Below are positions 47,764 to 59,115 of a stretch of 64,000 nt of DNA, piece by piece. The translations under genes and the position numbers were made by a program. The stretch covers positions 42,084 through 106,083 of the forward strand of contig JADDMT010000101.1 of the NCBI GenBank assembly GCA_021401465.1. The letters are read 5' to 3'. The notes below the pieces were generated by a model. It was not told the DNA's origin and searched no databases. It was given only the letters and a program-made list of their open reading frames with translations. Numbering within the stretch: position 1 is the stretch's first letter; every line of letters begins with the position of its first letter. This DNA is from Teratosphaeria epicoccoides. Its lineage: Eukaryota > Ascomycota > Dothideomycetes > Mycosphaerellales > Teratosphaeriaceae.

Positions 47764-49399
47764 CACTACGCTAACCTAACAATTGCGTACGACCTAGCAG
47801 AAGTTAGCACAGGCCCTCTCGACGATGTCTCCCCCGTACTATTCTCGCGTAGCGCCTTTCGCCTCCGCAAGTCCTCGTATTCCCTCTCTAAGCCTGTTAT
47901 ACCGCGATCCTTCTTGATAGCTAGCGCCGCCTACACTAGTAGTGCTGTCTTGCCTTCGTCCTTACCCCCTAATATACGTGCCGTGATAGTCGCCATGATG
48001 ACCTCCTGTCTGTTGGCATCGAGCTCTTCCTAATACTTCTTCTTCCCCTCGAAGATATCATCGATATCGACACCGCTAACTAGAACCTATCTCGTCTTAC
48101 TAGCCTTTGTCTTGAACTCCGAAGGGCCATTTCTGATCTAGGCTAGTAGGTATGTGATAGTAGCACACACGCTGTTTAACATGAAAGCGTTTACCTCGCG
48201 TGACTCTAAAGGATTCCATGCTAGTTTCCAATTAAACTAGAAGAACGCCTTCTTCATACAAAAGATTACGAGCGGGCTTAGAAACCTCTGGTCCTGTAAC
48301 ATGTTAGCGCTTTCGACGACATCTAAGCCTTCTCTCCTTACCTCTTCTTCGTTCTCGCATTCGAATCTGCTTTCTATTAACATGTCCGCGGCCTAGTCCT
48401 TTAAACCCTGCTTATCGTCTACCTTGCCGGACTATGCGAGTATAGCTTCTCTAACCCTATTCGTGCAGTTGTTACGACACTAACGCAACCTCTGCCTTAT
48501 CTACGCCCCTAACATTAGCACCTCCTCATAGGACCTACGCAGGTACTTATAGTATCCAAATCTACGTCGTCTAGCCTCGAGCTAACTCGACCTTTCATCC
48601 CTAGCATATTACGCGCTACGAGCTACTAGTTAATTGCAATATGCTTACAACTCGGCTAGTAAGTAGGAGCTGTAAGGTATAGCATAGAAATGCCCTTCCG
48701 CCCTCGTGAAGCGTCTATCTACAAGAGTTCTCGGACTTTGATAAGTAAAGGCTCGATTAACTTGTCTTTATGCACGGGAGGGCTACTACGTATATCTTCG
48801 CTGCTAGAGTAGTCGTATACTTAGTCAGAGTTTGTAGTCTAGCTACTGTTATGGCCTTAACGGCTACTCGACTAGCTCCTAGACTGACTTTGACTACTAC
48901 TATTGCCCTAGCGGCTACGAGACTCGCTATTACGGTAATTTTAACTGTTGCCGTCGCTCCCGTGATTAGTAGGTCGGCTATTGTAATAGCCTCGACAGAT
49001 GCTTAGCTGCTATGTCTTTACCCTGTCATTCTTAGGTTTGCTACTGTCTCGTCGCGCGTCGCGAGACGATGACCGAAGCCTCTTGTATAGCCGATTCCGC
49101 CTTAGCGGTAAGGATGACCGCTTATGCGTCTAGTCTCTTCGTGACTAGTACGTCGTCGTCTGTATACATGTTAGCATAGCTGCCGTATGCGGGTAGCTTC
49201 TTACATTAGTCGCCTTTGTATAGGCTTTAGGCACTATAAAATCCTCATGCTCCTAGTTAGCTATCTCCTCGTTGCCGTCGTCTACACTATTGCCATCGTT
49301 GCTTAGCAGGTCTTCTAAATCATTCGCTAGATCGTAATTCGAACCGCTGCCAGATGACGCGGAACGTAACCTCTATTGTCTGTCTTTCTTCGAAGGCAT
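47764..49399 (-). pseudogene. Relic of an unrecognised transposon-associated gene
   Basis: From an ATG at 49399 (MPSKKDRQ) a Ser/Asp-rich start can be read. After one or more frame changes a long frame runs from about 48,750 to 47,764 (about 330 codons). That frame reads as good protein between TAG stops: YYKYLRRSYEEVLMLGA, ESRFECENEEEVRREGLDVV, NMLQDQRFLSPLV, FNWKLAWNPLESREVNAFML, MATITARILGGKDEGKTALL. The stops are nearly all TAG, one of them in place of a Gln or Trp before FNWKLAW. I do not recognise the family. It is neither reverse transcriptase nor a transposase I know. Confidence 0.5.
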
Positions 49400-50640
49400 G
49401 ATTAAAGAAGGACGCGACTTAAAGGATCGGCAGAGAACAGAGCGCAGTATATCCTTCTCGGTCGTGTAGGTCTAGTAGCAGGTTAGTAAAGGTTAATATC
49501 TATAGCATGTAAATATGCACATACTACGAGTTACTGTCTGATGTAGCTACGTGGCGTCTATTAATGCAGAAGAAGGAGGGGACGCGATGTTTACAGTATC
49601 TTGCGACACGCGAGCGTCATCTAAATCCGGCTACCCCTAAAATTGCGCTTCCCTATTAGCCGGCGGTACTTTTAGCTTGCTAGTAGTATGCTATTAAAAT
49701 ACCGCTAGTAGAACTAGCCTCGGTTAGCATTGATTTTTTAATGATAGCTAGTATAGGTACCACGAAACATCCGCGCTATATAGCACGTCCGCCTGTACGA
49801 CACAGCCTAACGGATGTAGTTGCTCTGCGGTAGATCCTACGTATACAGTAGTAAGATTCGTTCTACATGCGAGAGAATATCCTGTACGTATTATTCTAAA
49901 GGCCTTCGAGCCGCGTTTAAACTATAATAGCCATACTACCTTCGTGTTAACCCTAGGTAATTATCGACTTCTAGACTGTCTGCCGCCGATAGTTTGACGA
50001 TATCTTGTATAGTAGATGCCGAAAACTGACCTCCCCTACTCGTGTCTGCAACGCCTCTACTGTCGCCAGGAATTTAAGTTGCAATTCCCTGCTACTACTA
50101 AAGAAGGCGCTTGTTTCCTAGAACATGCGCTCCTTCGCTACTATTAACCGCGCAATTCGGCCAAGTAGGCTAAGCTGCTCTATCCGTTCTTCTAACGCAG
50201 CGTACAGGCGTAGGTAATCGTTATGTCGAAGTATAAGGCCCGCTTTGATCGTGCCTATACTCTGCTGTCATAGCGCCTTAGGTTTGTGAATCGTGCCGCA
50301 CTAGGTCTTAGAGGTTCTTGTCGAGGAAACACGCACACTCATCGTTCGGGCTGTGCCTATATCGTGTCTGTTTGAATTACAGATGTCAGGATTACTCGAA
50401 ACACGCGTTGTTTATACTCGTTAGTCTCTCGGCTGACTTCAGATAAAAGATGCGGCAGACCCTTCCGCGCTTTTTGCACCTTATCGCTATAGCCGTAGCC
50501 GTCGTATATGCGACGCCGCATTGTCTATCTTCTAGTCTGCTATGACACTATCTGTAGTAGGCATGATCTAGACGCTAGGGTCCTAATAATTGTGGCACTT
50601 GAGACACGCATATAGGAACAGGATACTCGAGCCTATACGC
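49400..50640. other. Degraded sequence, no feature recognised
   Basis: TAG/CTA-rich sequence with only very short frames. A decayed copy of the palindromic motif lies near 49,679. It probably belongs to the same element as the flanking relics. Confidence 0.4.
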
Positions 50641-50946
50641 GCAAGGCAACCGTTTCCTTGCATAACATGTACTGACTTTGACTAGTATCTCTAGTAGGTA
50701 GTAGAGAACGGTTACATCCTAGACAGATTTAACAAGATAGCTAGATTCATCGGGCTAGATTACAGGTTAAAAGATAAGGCCATGATTATAGGGGACTTCG
50801 TGACTACTAATCCTATTGTTAAAGGCTACTAAGACGACCCTTAGTTGCTTATATTGACTGTGAACAAAATTGAGAGTAGCGTAACTCTTGCACCTGCCGA
50901 CGCTATCACGATACTAGATGACAACTTAAAACAGTAGTTGACTAGG
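50640..50946 (+). pseudogene. Relic reading frame split by the chromovirus, left part
   Basis: A plus-strand frame reads ENGYILDRFNKIARFIGLDY, RLKDKAMIIGDFVTTNPIV, then TVNKIESSVTLAPADAITIL and ends LTR at the target duplication. Removing the 8,169-bp chromovirus and one CTAGG copy lets the same frame continue at 59116 with QACSRVSRTRLM. Stops are TAG/TAA only. Family not recognised. Confidence 0.5.
50942..50946. repeat. Target-site duplication, left (CTAGG)
   Basis: CTAGG immediately before the left LTR and again at 59116-59120 immediately after the right LTR: a perfect 5-bp duplication, as expected for Ty3/Gypsy integration. Confidence 0.88.
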
Positions 50947-51306
50947 TGATATAGATGTATATGCTATATGATATGAAAATATCTCGCAGTGTGACAGAGT
51001 AATCCGACCTTTTAGTAGGTACAAGACAGCGCTGCTTTCTGCTTATCGCAGAGGTAGCGCTAAGGGTGCTTATAACCCCCGACGCTCCTCAATTAGGGAA
51101 AGCATGTCCGAGCCTAACCCCGTAGGGGTACTGTAGGGTCAGCGACGTGGGGGCGTCCTACGTCAACAACTGATCCTACTCGGACGACATACAAGCTAAC
51201 GTATGTACGAAGGACCCCCTTGCCATATGTGGCAGGGTCACTGCATGCCAAGGGCGGCCATTAGAACCCATGCGGTTCTAATAGCCCCCTAGTATCAACC
51301 GTATCA
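50947..51306 (-). repeat. 3' LTR of chromovirus copy 2
   Basis: 360 bp, ending in TG at its left edge and CA at its right edge as read on the plus strand. It differs from the other LTR of the same copy at about ten positions, all transitions. The self-priming core CTGCTTTCT lies at 51032-51040. Confidence 0.9.
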
Positions 51307-51320
51307 CTGCCCATCCTCCT
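51307..51320 (-). promoter_or_regulatory. Polypurine tract of chromovirus copy 2
   Basis: On the minus strand AGGAGGATGGGCAG directly precedes the 3' LTR; 12 of 14 bases are purines. It is the expected position and composition for plus-strand priming. Confidence 0.6.
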
Positions 51321-51941
51321 ATGAGGATGTCCCTAGCCTTACCGAGTGACGTACGCGGAACATATAGGGTATAGGATGTAGCACGCTTACACCGCGCAAG
51401 GGTGAATAGGTAGATAGCCTACGTAACATGTGTCATGCGCACACCTTAACACCTTCGCAGCGAGTACAGGGCAGAGGCTGCTAACTCGGGCGGGTTTTAA
51501 TCCGTTACATGTTAGGCGGCTTCGTAACACCTTCGCTTTACATGCAGATCGAGATATCAGGAAACCACGAGTACGTACTTCGGTTAATCCTTGAAATTAT
51601 AGGGCGAGCATGCGCGCCGGCCTCGCCAAGTAGCTTGGCCGTCCCTATTTAGTCGTGACCGTGAAGAACGTGTCGCAGAACCTCGGGGTAGTAGGAAAGT
51701 GCGCGGACGCTCTGCGCGCGCCGCTCGAAACGGCAGGAGCGCGCTCCTAGCGCGGGCCTCGCCACATTTCCATGCTAGTAGGCTAGCACGAGTGCGGTCG
51801 GCGCACATGCGTGACAGCCGCGTTATCCGTTATTGCATTATTCGGTCCCCTTGTAAGTCAACTAAAGGTAGGTACTCTGCGCATGTAGTTCGAGTTACTA
51901 GCTCAACGGTTGCGGTAGGCAACAGGGGGGCTATCAGAGGG

Positions 51942-51949
51942 TATAAAAA
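51942..51949 (+). promoter_or_regulatory. TATA box of the antisense gene inside the chromovirus
   Basis: TATAAAAA on the plus strand, about 160 bp upstream of the ATG at 52105, followed by a pyrimidine-rich stretch (about 51,951-52,020). Its position fits a promoter for the antisense gene, independent of the LTR. Confidence 0.5.
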
Positions 51950-52104
51950 CCTCGTCGCTTCCTAAACTTTCCTGTTCTAAGACACTAACATCGACCTCTA
52001 CTCCTACTTCGCTTAGCTTGCGCCTCGCCATGTCTACGGGTCTGTACTAGAGCTCCTTCTCCTTCAATCAATCAATCAAGATCAATTAACCTGTCTTAGC
52101 TATA

Positions 52105-53601
52105 ATGGCTCATGTGCTACAGACTAAGTTCGACGCTACTCGCTCTGCCCGCGATCGTCGCTCGTGTCGACGATGCCTTGACAACCTTAGTAGCCAAGCT
52201 GCACACATCTCTCCTCCGCGTGTTAGTAAGGCGTCCCCTACCCGCGAGGTATGCGTGACTAGTACTAACCGAAGCGTAGCCGAGATCTACGTCAGCGGGT
52301 TTAATGAGGGCGGTGTCTACTGCAATTATGTCAACTGTAATAGCAAGCATCAAAAATGCCAAGACCTCCCTGAAGAGGTGTACGGCGAGTACAACTAGCT
52401 CTGCCGTAACATCGATGACTTCTAGAGTACGCGCGACGAGGGGATTGCCAAAGGTACTCTAACTATGAACAGGCTACAGGCTAAGTACCGCGAGGTACTC
52501 GCCTACCTGCTCGGCGCCCTCTCGTGCTTTACCGCGACTACTAACTGTTCTCACGGCGGTGTTCGCTTCGACTCTCTGCTAACAGGCGAAAACGTTTGTC
52601 TAGGTCTGATCGCAGACTTAGTCTAGAAGATCTTGAAGGTGCTAACTGTTAGGGTCGAGACCTTCGCCATAGTACGCTTATAGTGCGGGTACCCTCTAAG
52701 TATGAATGCTAACTTTCTCCGCTAGGCTAACGTTAGCGTCGAGAAATATCCGACTAGCCGTCAGCGTCAGCAACTCGGGGCCCTTGCCTCTATTGACGAT
52801 GACTTTAAGACGCGGATGATCCGCAAGAAGGTTATCAAGCAATTCACCGCTCCTGCCGCTAAGGCTACGCCCTAGCGCCGTACCGAGAGACAGCCTGCCT
52901 CTAAGCCGGTCCTGAGGACTAAGCCGTAAGTTACTCACTCGAATCCTGTCGCGTGCGTATAGCTAACACATTGTAGCGCCGCCGCCTACGCCGCCTCGAC
53001 GCTACTGTCTAAGAAGAAGAAGAGGGCCAGGGCCGAAATTGAGGTCAGCGACGAGGAAGCCGAGCCTTCCCCGCTTGCGACCCGCACTGCGTCCGTCAAG
53101 ACGCTAAGGCACAAGCCTCTAGGCCAGATCTTTGAGGATGAGGAGGATGACGACGTTCAGGATACCTTCGGTCCTGACGTGATCCCTTCGCGCCATAGTG
53201 TCACCGCACCAGTTGCGCCTAAGGGAGACACCGAGTCCGATGATATAGTCGACACTCGTGTCAAGAAGCGCAAGATGATCTCGAGGGCCGAGCGCGACAG
53301 CCGCAAGCGCGCTCGAGTCTCTTCGCCTTCTGATGCTAAGGATGAGGTAGTCGTCGCGACTAGGCGCGGTAAGGGTGTCGCTAGTTCTCTGGCTACTATA
53401 GGCTCCGAAGACGAGCTCCCTCGCAACCTACTAAAGAAGAAGATGCCGGCCTCTCTTCGTGGCGTTACTACCCCCGTTACTCATAGTCGCTTCAGGGTGT
53501 TTAGTAGACCCCGTGCGGGTAGGCAGTCCCTAGCGGACCGTAACAAGAAAGACTCTCCTACTTCGGGTTCGGTCAGGAAGCCCCTGACTAGTAGTCGCTA
53601 A
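52105..53601 (+). pseudogene. Antisense accessory gene between pol and 3' LTR of the chromovirus
   Basis: Plus strand, opposite to gag-pol. Exon 1 is 52105-52925 and exon 2 52977-53601, separated by a 51-nt intron with GTAAGT, GCTAACA branch (52962-52968) and TAG; together 481 codons. Six in-frame stops lie in exon 1 (52396, 52423, 52624, 52681, 52723, 52873), all TAG. Apart from these, a single frame runs from ATG to TAA. The first 100 residues contain several cysteines (RRSCRRC, YCNYVNCNSKHQKC), possibly a metal-binding fold. The second half is charged and probably disordered, with nuclear-localisation-like clusters (SKKKKRARAEIE, VKKRKM, RKRARV) and an acidic patch (EDEEDDD). Its 3' end faces the end of pol. 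I recognise no family. Confidence 0.65.
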
Positions 53602-53739
53602 GCATTAGCTACGAAGCTAATCCGAGCATGTCTCTTGTTCTTCTTAGGTTTATTCTAGGTGTGCCTTTAGGCATTAATGATATATGAGTAGGGCGTTTGC
53701 TTCTTGTTGTCACTTCGCGCGTCATGCGCTACATACACG

Positions 53740-56700
53740 TGTTAAGAATCCTGCTCTAGAACCCTCATCTTCCCACGAATCGACCTTCTTAAGCCCTGCT
53801 CACGCCTCCTCTGCTCTTCGAATTCACGAATAGCTTCCGGAGCGTTCTTGTAGTCTTCAGCTAGAACCCATTATGTGTACTTAGGTAGGTATCCTTTCTA
53901 CTTCACTAGATAGTACGTTGCGCCCTTACGCCGCATACTGTCCTTAATACCCTCGACTTCCTACTCTTCGTTCTCTTCTGCTACTAGCATCGGGTCCGCG
54001 AGCTCTTCGCCCTCACGCTATACCCATGGTTCGAGTAGAGATACGTAGAAGACGTCGTGCACATGATATGACGATAGCAACGATAGCTAGTACGCCTGCG
54101 AGCCTATTGCGTCGCGTATCTAGAAGGGTCCGACGAACCTTGGCGTCATCTTCTTGCTTGGAAGTTTCAGCTTGAGATTCTTCATTAATAGTAACACCTT
54201 CGTACTAACTGCATACTACATCGGTTTAGCACAGGCGTTATTATGTTTAATCTAGGATTCTGAGGCCTTTTTCTAGTGTTCTATTAGCACCGAATGTACC
54301 TTACGCATACGCCACGCTGATTCCGCGGCAGCCGGTACCCTCTCCTTAGAAGACTCGTCCCGAGGCGGTTCTAGGTGTATTTCCGGATCAAAGCCATAAA
54401 GAATCTGAAATGGCGACATGCGCATAGTAGCATGTACGCTGTTATTAACTGCAAATTCCGCCATAGGAATTACGTCAGCCTAGGCATCCTAGTTCTTAGC
54501 GTAGTAGCACCGAAGGTACTACTTAAGAGTCTGGTTCATACGTTTAGTCTAACTATTAGTCTATGGATAGAATGCTGTACTTAGGCGGTGCTTAACACGC
54601 GCCTCAAACACAAATTCTTGCTAGTATTTACTAGTGAAGACAGAACCTCGATCCGATAGGATACTTCGGGGGATACTAAAGCGCCGTATGACTTCGTCGC
54701 GAAGTAGCCGCGCAAGCTCGCTACTTGTGTACCTTTTCGTACATAGGATGAAGACATTCATCTTCGAGTATTAGTCGACTACTACAAGGACAGCATTAAC
54801 CACATCGCCTTTCTACTTTGCTAGCGGCAAATCAGTAATGAAATCTATAGTCAAGTCTTGCCATAGTCTCTCTAGTAGTAGGAGCGCCTGAGCATCGCTG
54901 TAGGGGCAATAGCGCCGAGATTTGCTGATTTGGCACGTCTAGCAGGATTTGACATAGTCAGAGACATCCTGTTCTAGCGTAGGCTACTAGTATTTGCGTC
55001 TAAGAAGTGCGTTCGTCTTCTCTACGCCAAAATGGCCCGCGAGTTCATTGTCATGATGAATACAGAGGAGCTGCGAACGGAGTACGCGGTTAGCGGGTAC
55101 GTAGAGCCTATTGTCAAAGTACTACAAGTCGCCTGACTTGGTCTAGTACTTCGGACTGCCTGCGGTGTCCTAGAGGGCTACACCCTTATTAATCAACTCC
55201 AGTTCTCGCTCTTGCAATCGCTGAATAAGTCTCGAGACTTCTTTAAAGGGTTCTTTAGACATTGCATGCTTACTACATGTAAGCTAGTTGACTATCGCAC
55301 GGATCGAGCTAGACACGGTCGCCATAGCTGCTAGATAGGGGGGTTCGTTACTAGCGGAGGCCGTGAGGCCCCATTAGACCCGCAGTCGACCTACAAGAGG
55401 AGCTAATGACGGATCGCCGCCCTAAACTACAAGCTTCGTTTGCAGTGTAGGGAGAAGCTATCAGTCACCCTCTTCCCCGGTGTCGTAGTCTAGTCGTCGC
55501 GAAGGACTATTAGCCGGATTCGTCTTTCCGGAACAATGCTAGATAACGAAGTCAAAGCTAGCGAGGAAAGTCGCCTACCTTGATTACTAACTACTTAGCT
55601 GCTTTATGCCTATGAAGCCGCGAAGGTTGTTATAGTCGGTAAGCACCTTAATAGGGTGCGCTGCGCCTTCGAGGTAGTGTCGGTACTCCTTGAAGCCGTC
55701 AATAATAGCCAAAAGTTCTTAGTCGTGAGTCTCATAGTTAAGCTTAGCGCCCTGCATCTTCCGCGACTAGAAGGCAATTAGGTACTATCGCGCACTGCCT
55801 TCGTGCGACTAGAGCTACGATATAATTACGGCTATTGCGAATTTTGAAGCATCGGTCTCTATCCGGATCTTCGCAGCGGGGTCAAAGTGCCGAAGTATAG
55901 GCGCAGTTTAAAAAGCTACTTTGAGTTCAGAGAAGGCCTTGCTCTAAGCCTCCTCCTAAGGCACTTTCCCTGGCTTTTTTCCTTAAACCGCGCCCTTTGC
56001 GAGGGCCGTGAGGGGAGCCACGATCTTCGAGTAAGATCGTATGAATCTGCGATAGAAGTTAGTGAATCCTAGGAACACCTACACTTCTTAGAGGGTAGTC
56101 GGCCGCAGTAACTCCGCGATTGCGGACACCCTTCGGTCATCCATGATGACTCCTTCCGTAGAGACGATGTATCCGAGAAACTTAATCCTATCCGTCAGGA
56201 ATGAGCACTTCTTTAGGTTCGCGTATAGAGCGAACTTGCGGAGCTATTCGAGCACCATACTTAGATGCCGAATATGCTCCTCCTTCGAGTCGGAATAGAC
56301 TAGTATATCGTCTAAATATACTACGCAGCAGGTGTCAACGAGGCCGGCTAGGGCCCGGTTGATATACGCTTAGAACGTTGCTAGTGCGTTAGTCAAGCTA
56401 AACGGCATCACCGTATACTCGAAGTGTCCGTACTACGTTCGGAATGTAGTCTTCTACTCGTCGCCCTTTCGGATCGGTATCTAGTAGTAGGCGTCCTTCA
56501 AGTCGATAGACGAGAAGATGGCGGCGCGACTAAGGCGGTCAAGCGTCTCGCTAATAAGTAGTAGGGGGCAGCGGTTCTTCTAGGTTACCGCGTTAAGGCC
56601 CCTATAGTTAACGCATAGGCAGAGTGTGTTGTCCTTCTTCAGGACGAACATAACTAGCGCTCTAGCCTCGCTGTCGCTTCGTCGGATCCACGCGTTCCTT

Positions 56701-57480
56701 TGCGCCTTGTAGAGATAGTCTCGAAGTGTTTCGAGCTGCGATTCCGACATGGGGTACAGAGGTCGATGCGGAGGGTTGTAGCCCTCCTTAAGGTTAATCG
56801 CATGTTCCGCGTCTAGGGCCCGGGCATAGGCCACAGCCTCTGCGTCGAAAATATCGGCGTATTCCTCTAACTTAGGCGGAAGGGTAACCTCCTCCTTGAC
56901 ATTCTATATGCGGACTGCATAAACGCATTAGACCTTCTTCATGTCCCTGTAGAAGCTGCGTGCGTCACGTATCCGCACTACAGGAACTTCGCCTATAGAG
57001 CTGTAGAACTAGTTGTCAGTAGCTCCATTAACAACGACTCCCTGCTTGTGGCGCCAAGGGCGGCCGAGCAGGAGCTCCTCATCAGGAACGTCTTCGGCGT
57101 AGAAGACTTTGTTAGTCTCGCGCACTTCTCCCGAGGAGTCCGCGAGTTAGAGGCGCACGTTGTACGCGCCTCGAGCCGCTGCGCCTTCGCCCCAAAAGGA
57201 CTTCATGGTAGGCAGCAGGGCTCCTAGGATCGGCTTCAAACCGAGCCGTACGATTACCCTCTAGGGTATCACGTTAACCTCCGCAAGGTCATCTAACATA
57301 CAGTCTACTAGCTCGAGCGAGCCGTTAACTCGGACCGCACTAGATAGGCGCCAGGCAGGCCACGAGTCTACACTATTAGTGACAGACAGCTTAGATACCC
57401 GCGGTAGCTATTCGGTTGTCTCAGGCTTGTCCTTCTTTCGCCTCCCCTCCAGGGAGGTTTCAGACACCTTGCTTACCTTC
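53740..57480 (-). pseudogene. Chromovirus copy 2 pol relic with integrase chromodomain
   Basis: Minus strand. Reverse transcriptase starts near 56,834 (HAINLKEGYNPPHRPLYPM, ARALVMFVLKKDN); its catalytic YLDD is at 56307-56318. RNase H follows. Integrase spans about 55,000-54,050: WQDLTIDFITDLPL-like start, ILSDRGSVFTSKY, and AEFAVNNSVHATMRMSPFQI. The Glu of the D,D-35-E triad is replaced by Lys (codon at 54545-54543, TKRMNQ instead of TERMNQ). A chromodomain lies at about 53,985-53,825 (EVEGI, RRKGATYYLVK, KGY, WVLAEDYKNAPEAIREFEE), placing the element among chromoviruses, whose chromodomain steers integration to modified histones. Many Gln/Trp codons are TAG. Confidence 0.9.
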
Positions 57481-57489
57481 TTCCCATCA

Positions 57490-58706
57490 CTTCGTTTAGG
57501 ACAGCGAGCCGCCTAGTAGTCCCTCGCTCCACAGATGTAGCAGCTACTCGGAGGCTTCTCGCTACCGTCTTTTGGCTTAGAGGGCTTGCTCCTCCGGAAT
57601 GAACTACCGCGTTAGACGTGGCCCCTAGGGCGCTTGTAATAGTGGCCCTTTAGTAGGTCCTTAGGGCTTAGACGCTTATTGTCCTTACTACCCGATTTTC
57701 CATTTCGCTTCAAGGTGATTTCCATACGTGTCGCAAGGGACATGAGGTCTTGCCGAGTCGTCAGAAGTTCATGAAAAGTCATGATTATGTTCTGAAGATT
57801 GTCATCAAGTTTGACGAGCAAGTACTACACGCGTTACGTCTCGGTATAGGGTAGCATCTGTCCCTCGAGCGTGGCGAGATAGGTTGCGAAGCTAGAGGTT
57901 GTTTGTCCCTTCCCCTGCTTAGCCTTCTCGTACTCGACAGACACGGTAAGGGCGCGATTCCCTAGATCCTCGACCTAGTCGACACAGAACTAGCGAAAGT
58001 CTGCCTACGTATACGTTCTGTCGTAGACCCGCATAAGGTCATACTACTCATGCTAATTGTTGCGAGGTTCCTTATCCTCTTCGAGCTACATTACACTAAA
58101 GGCGACTCGTTTGCCCTCCGTGGAATATCCGCGTAGGTTGAGCACGAAAACTGCCTTACATGCCTGCAAGAAAGTTCGCGCCTCCTTCAAGGTGTCTCCC
58201 TTGAACGGCTTCAGGTTGCGTGCATTATGACTACCTCCCGGTTAGCCTACTATGGCCCTGAATTCAGGCACTAGGTTCGCGGGCACACGCGGAGGGTCTG
58301 CGCCTCCTAGTAAGTTGTCTTCGCGGGTCCCTAGCGTGAAATCTCGCTGGATTTCTTCGTCCGCTAGTTCGTTAGTACTACTTATAGCGACGTCTTCGTC
58401 GTCCTCGCTGTTGTCGCTGCCAGGAGCGGTGCGGCTCTAGCTCTAGTTCGCAAGGCGGTTCGCGACCTAATCGACAATCATGGCTACGAGGGCTAGGTCG
58501 ATAGTCGGGGTTAGTTGCGGTCCCTGTGCGGGGGGTCTATTGCCTAGTCCGCCGCGTAATTAGCCTCTAGCGGAACCGTCGCTCGATGCGGTGTCACTCG
58601 CAGCGGGTACTCCTGCGGGCTAGTTACTCAGGCCAGCTTCGCCGTCGCGGGCGCTTAGGATGGCGCTCGCTACGTGTTAGTTGCGAGTTCGTAGTACTCT
58701 AGACAT
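57490..58706 (-). pseudogene. Chromovirus copy 2 gag relic
   Basis: ATG at 58706 gives the same MSRV start as copy 1. The best frame is at 57,821-57,612 (FHELLTTRQDLMSLATRMEI). The zinc knuckle at 57501-57545 has the spacing CX2CX4-X-X4C with the His changed to Tyr (TAC) and the next Gln to TAG, exactly as in copy 1. No separate stop and restart between gag and pol is obvious, so a single Gag-Pol frame, as in Tf1, is possible, but decay prevents certainty. Confidence 0.8.
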
Positions 58707-58755
58707 ATCGTAGTATTCTCTGCTAGACTGCAAAGCAGGGGGGAGAAAGCAGAAC

Positions 58756-59115
58756 TAATATAGATGTATATGCTATATGATATGAAAATATCTCGCAGTG
58801 TGACAGAGTAATCCGACCTTTTAGTAGGTACAAGACAGCGCTGCTTTCTGCTTATCGCAGAGGTAGCGCTAAGGGTGCTTATAACCCCCGACGCTCCTTA
58901 ATTAGGGAAAGCATGTCCGAGCCTAACCCCGTAGGGGTACCGTAGGGTCAGCGACGTGGGGGCGTCCTACGTCGACAACTGATCCTACTCGGACGGCATA
59001 CGAGCTAACGTATGTACGAAGGACCCCCTTGCTATATGTGGCAGGGTCACTGCATGCTAAGGGCGGCTATTAGAACCCATGCGGTTCTAATGGCCCCCTA
59101 GTATCAACCGTATCA
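58756..59115 (-). repeat. 5' LTR of chromovirus copy 2
   Basis: 360 bp. At its inner edge the terminal TG reads TA, a CA-to-TA change on the element strand. The self-priming complement CTGCTTTCT lies at 58841-58849, matching AGAAAGCAG at 58744-58752 just inside the element. Confidence 0.9.

Larger units (their letters stand above)
50947..59115 (-). mobile_element. Complete Ty3/Gypsy chromovirus, copy 2, with extra antisense gene
   Basis: 8,169 bp bounded by 360-bp LTRs (50947-51306 and 58756-59115) and a perfect CTAGG duplication. In element orientation: 5' LTR, primer-binding site, gag, protease, reverse transcriptase, RNase H, integrase with chromodomain, then about 2.4 kb of extra sequence holding an antisense gene, polypurine tract and 3' LTR. 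The pol genes carry many TAG stops and the integrase lacks its catalytic Glu, so this copy cannot be autonomous. It sits inside an older degraded reading frame. Confidence 0.92.

Noticed and set aside
48770..49006. Plus-strand Ala/Thr-rich frame
   Set aside because: It is the shadow of a Ser-rich stretch in the minus-strand relic at the same place.
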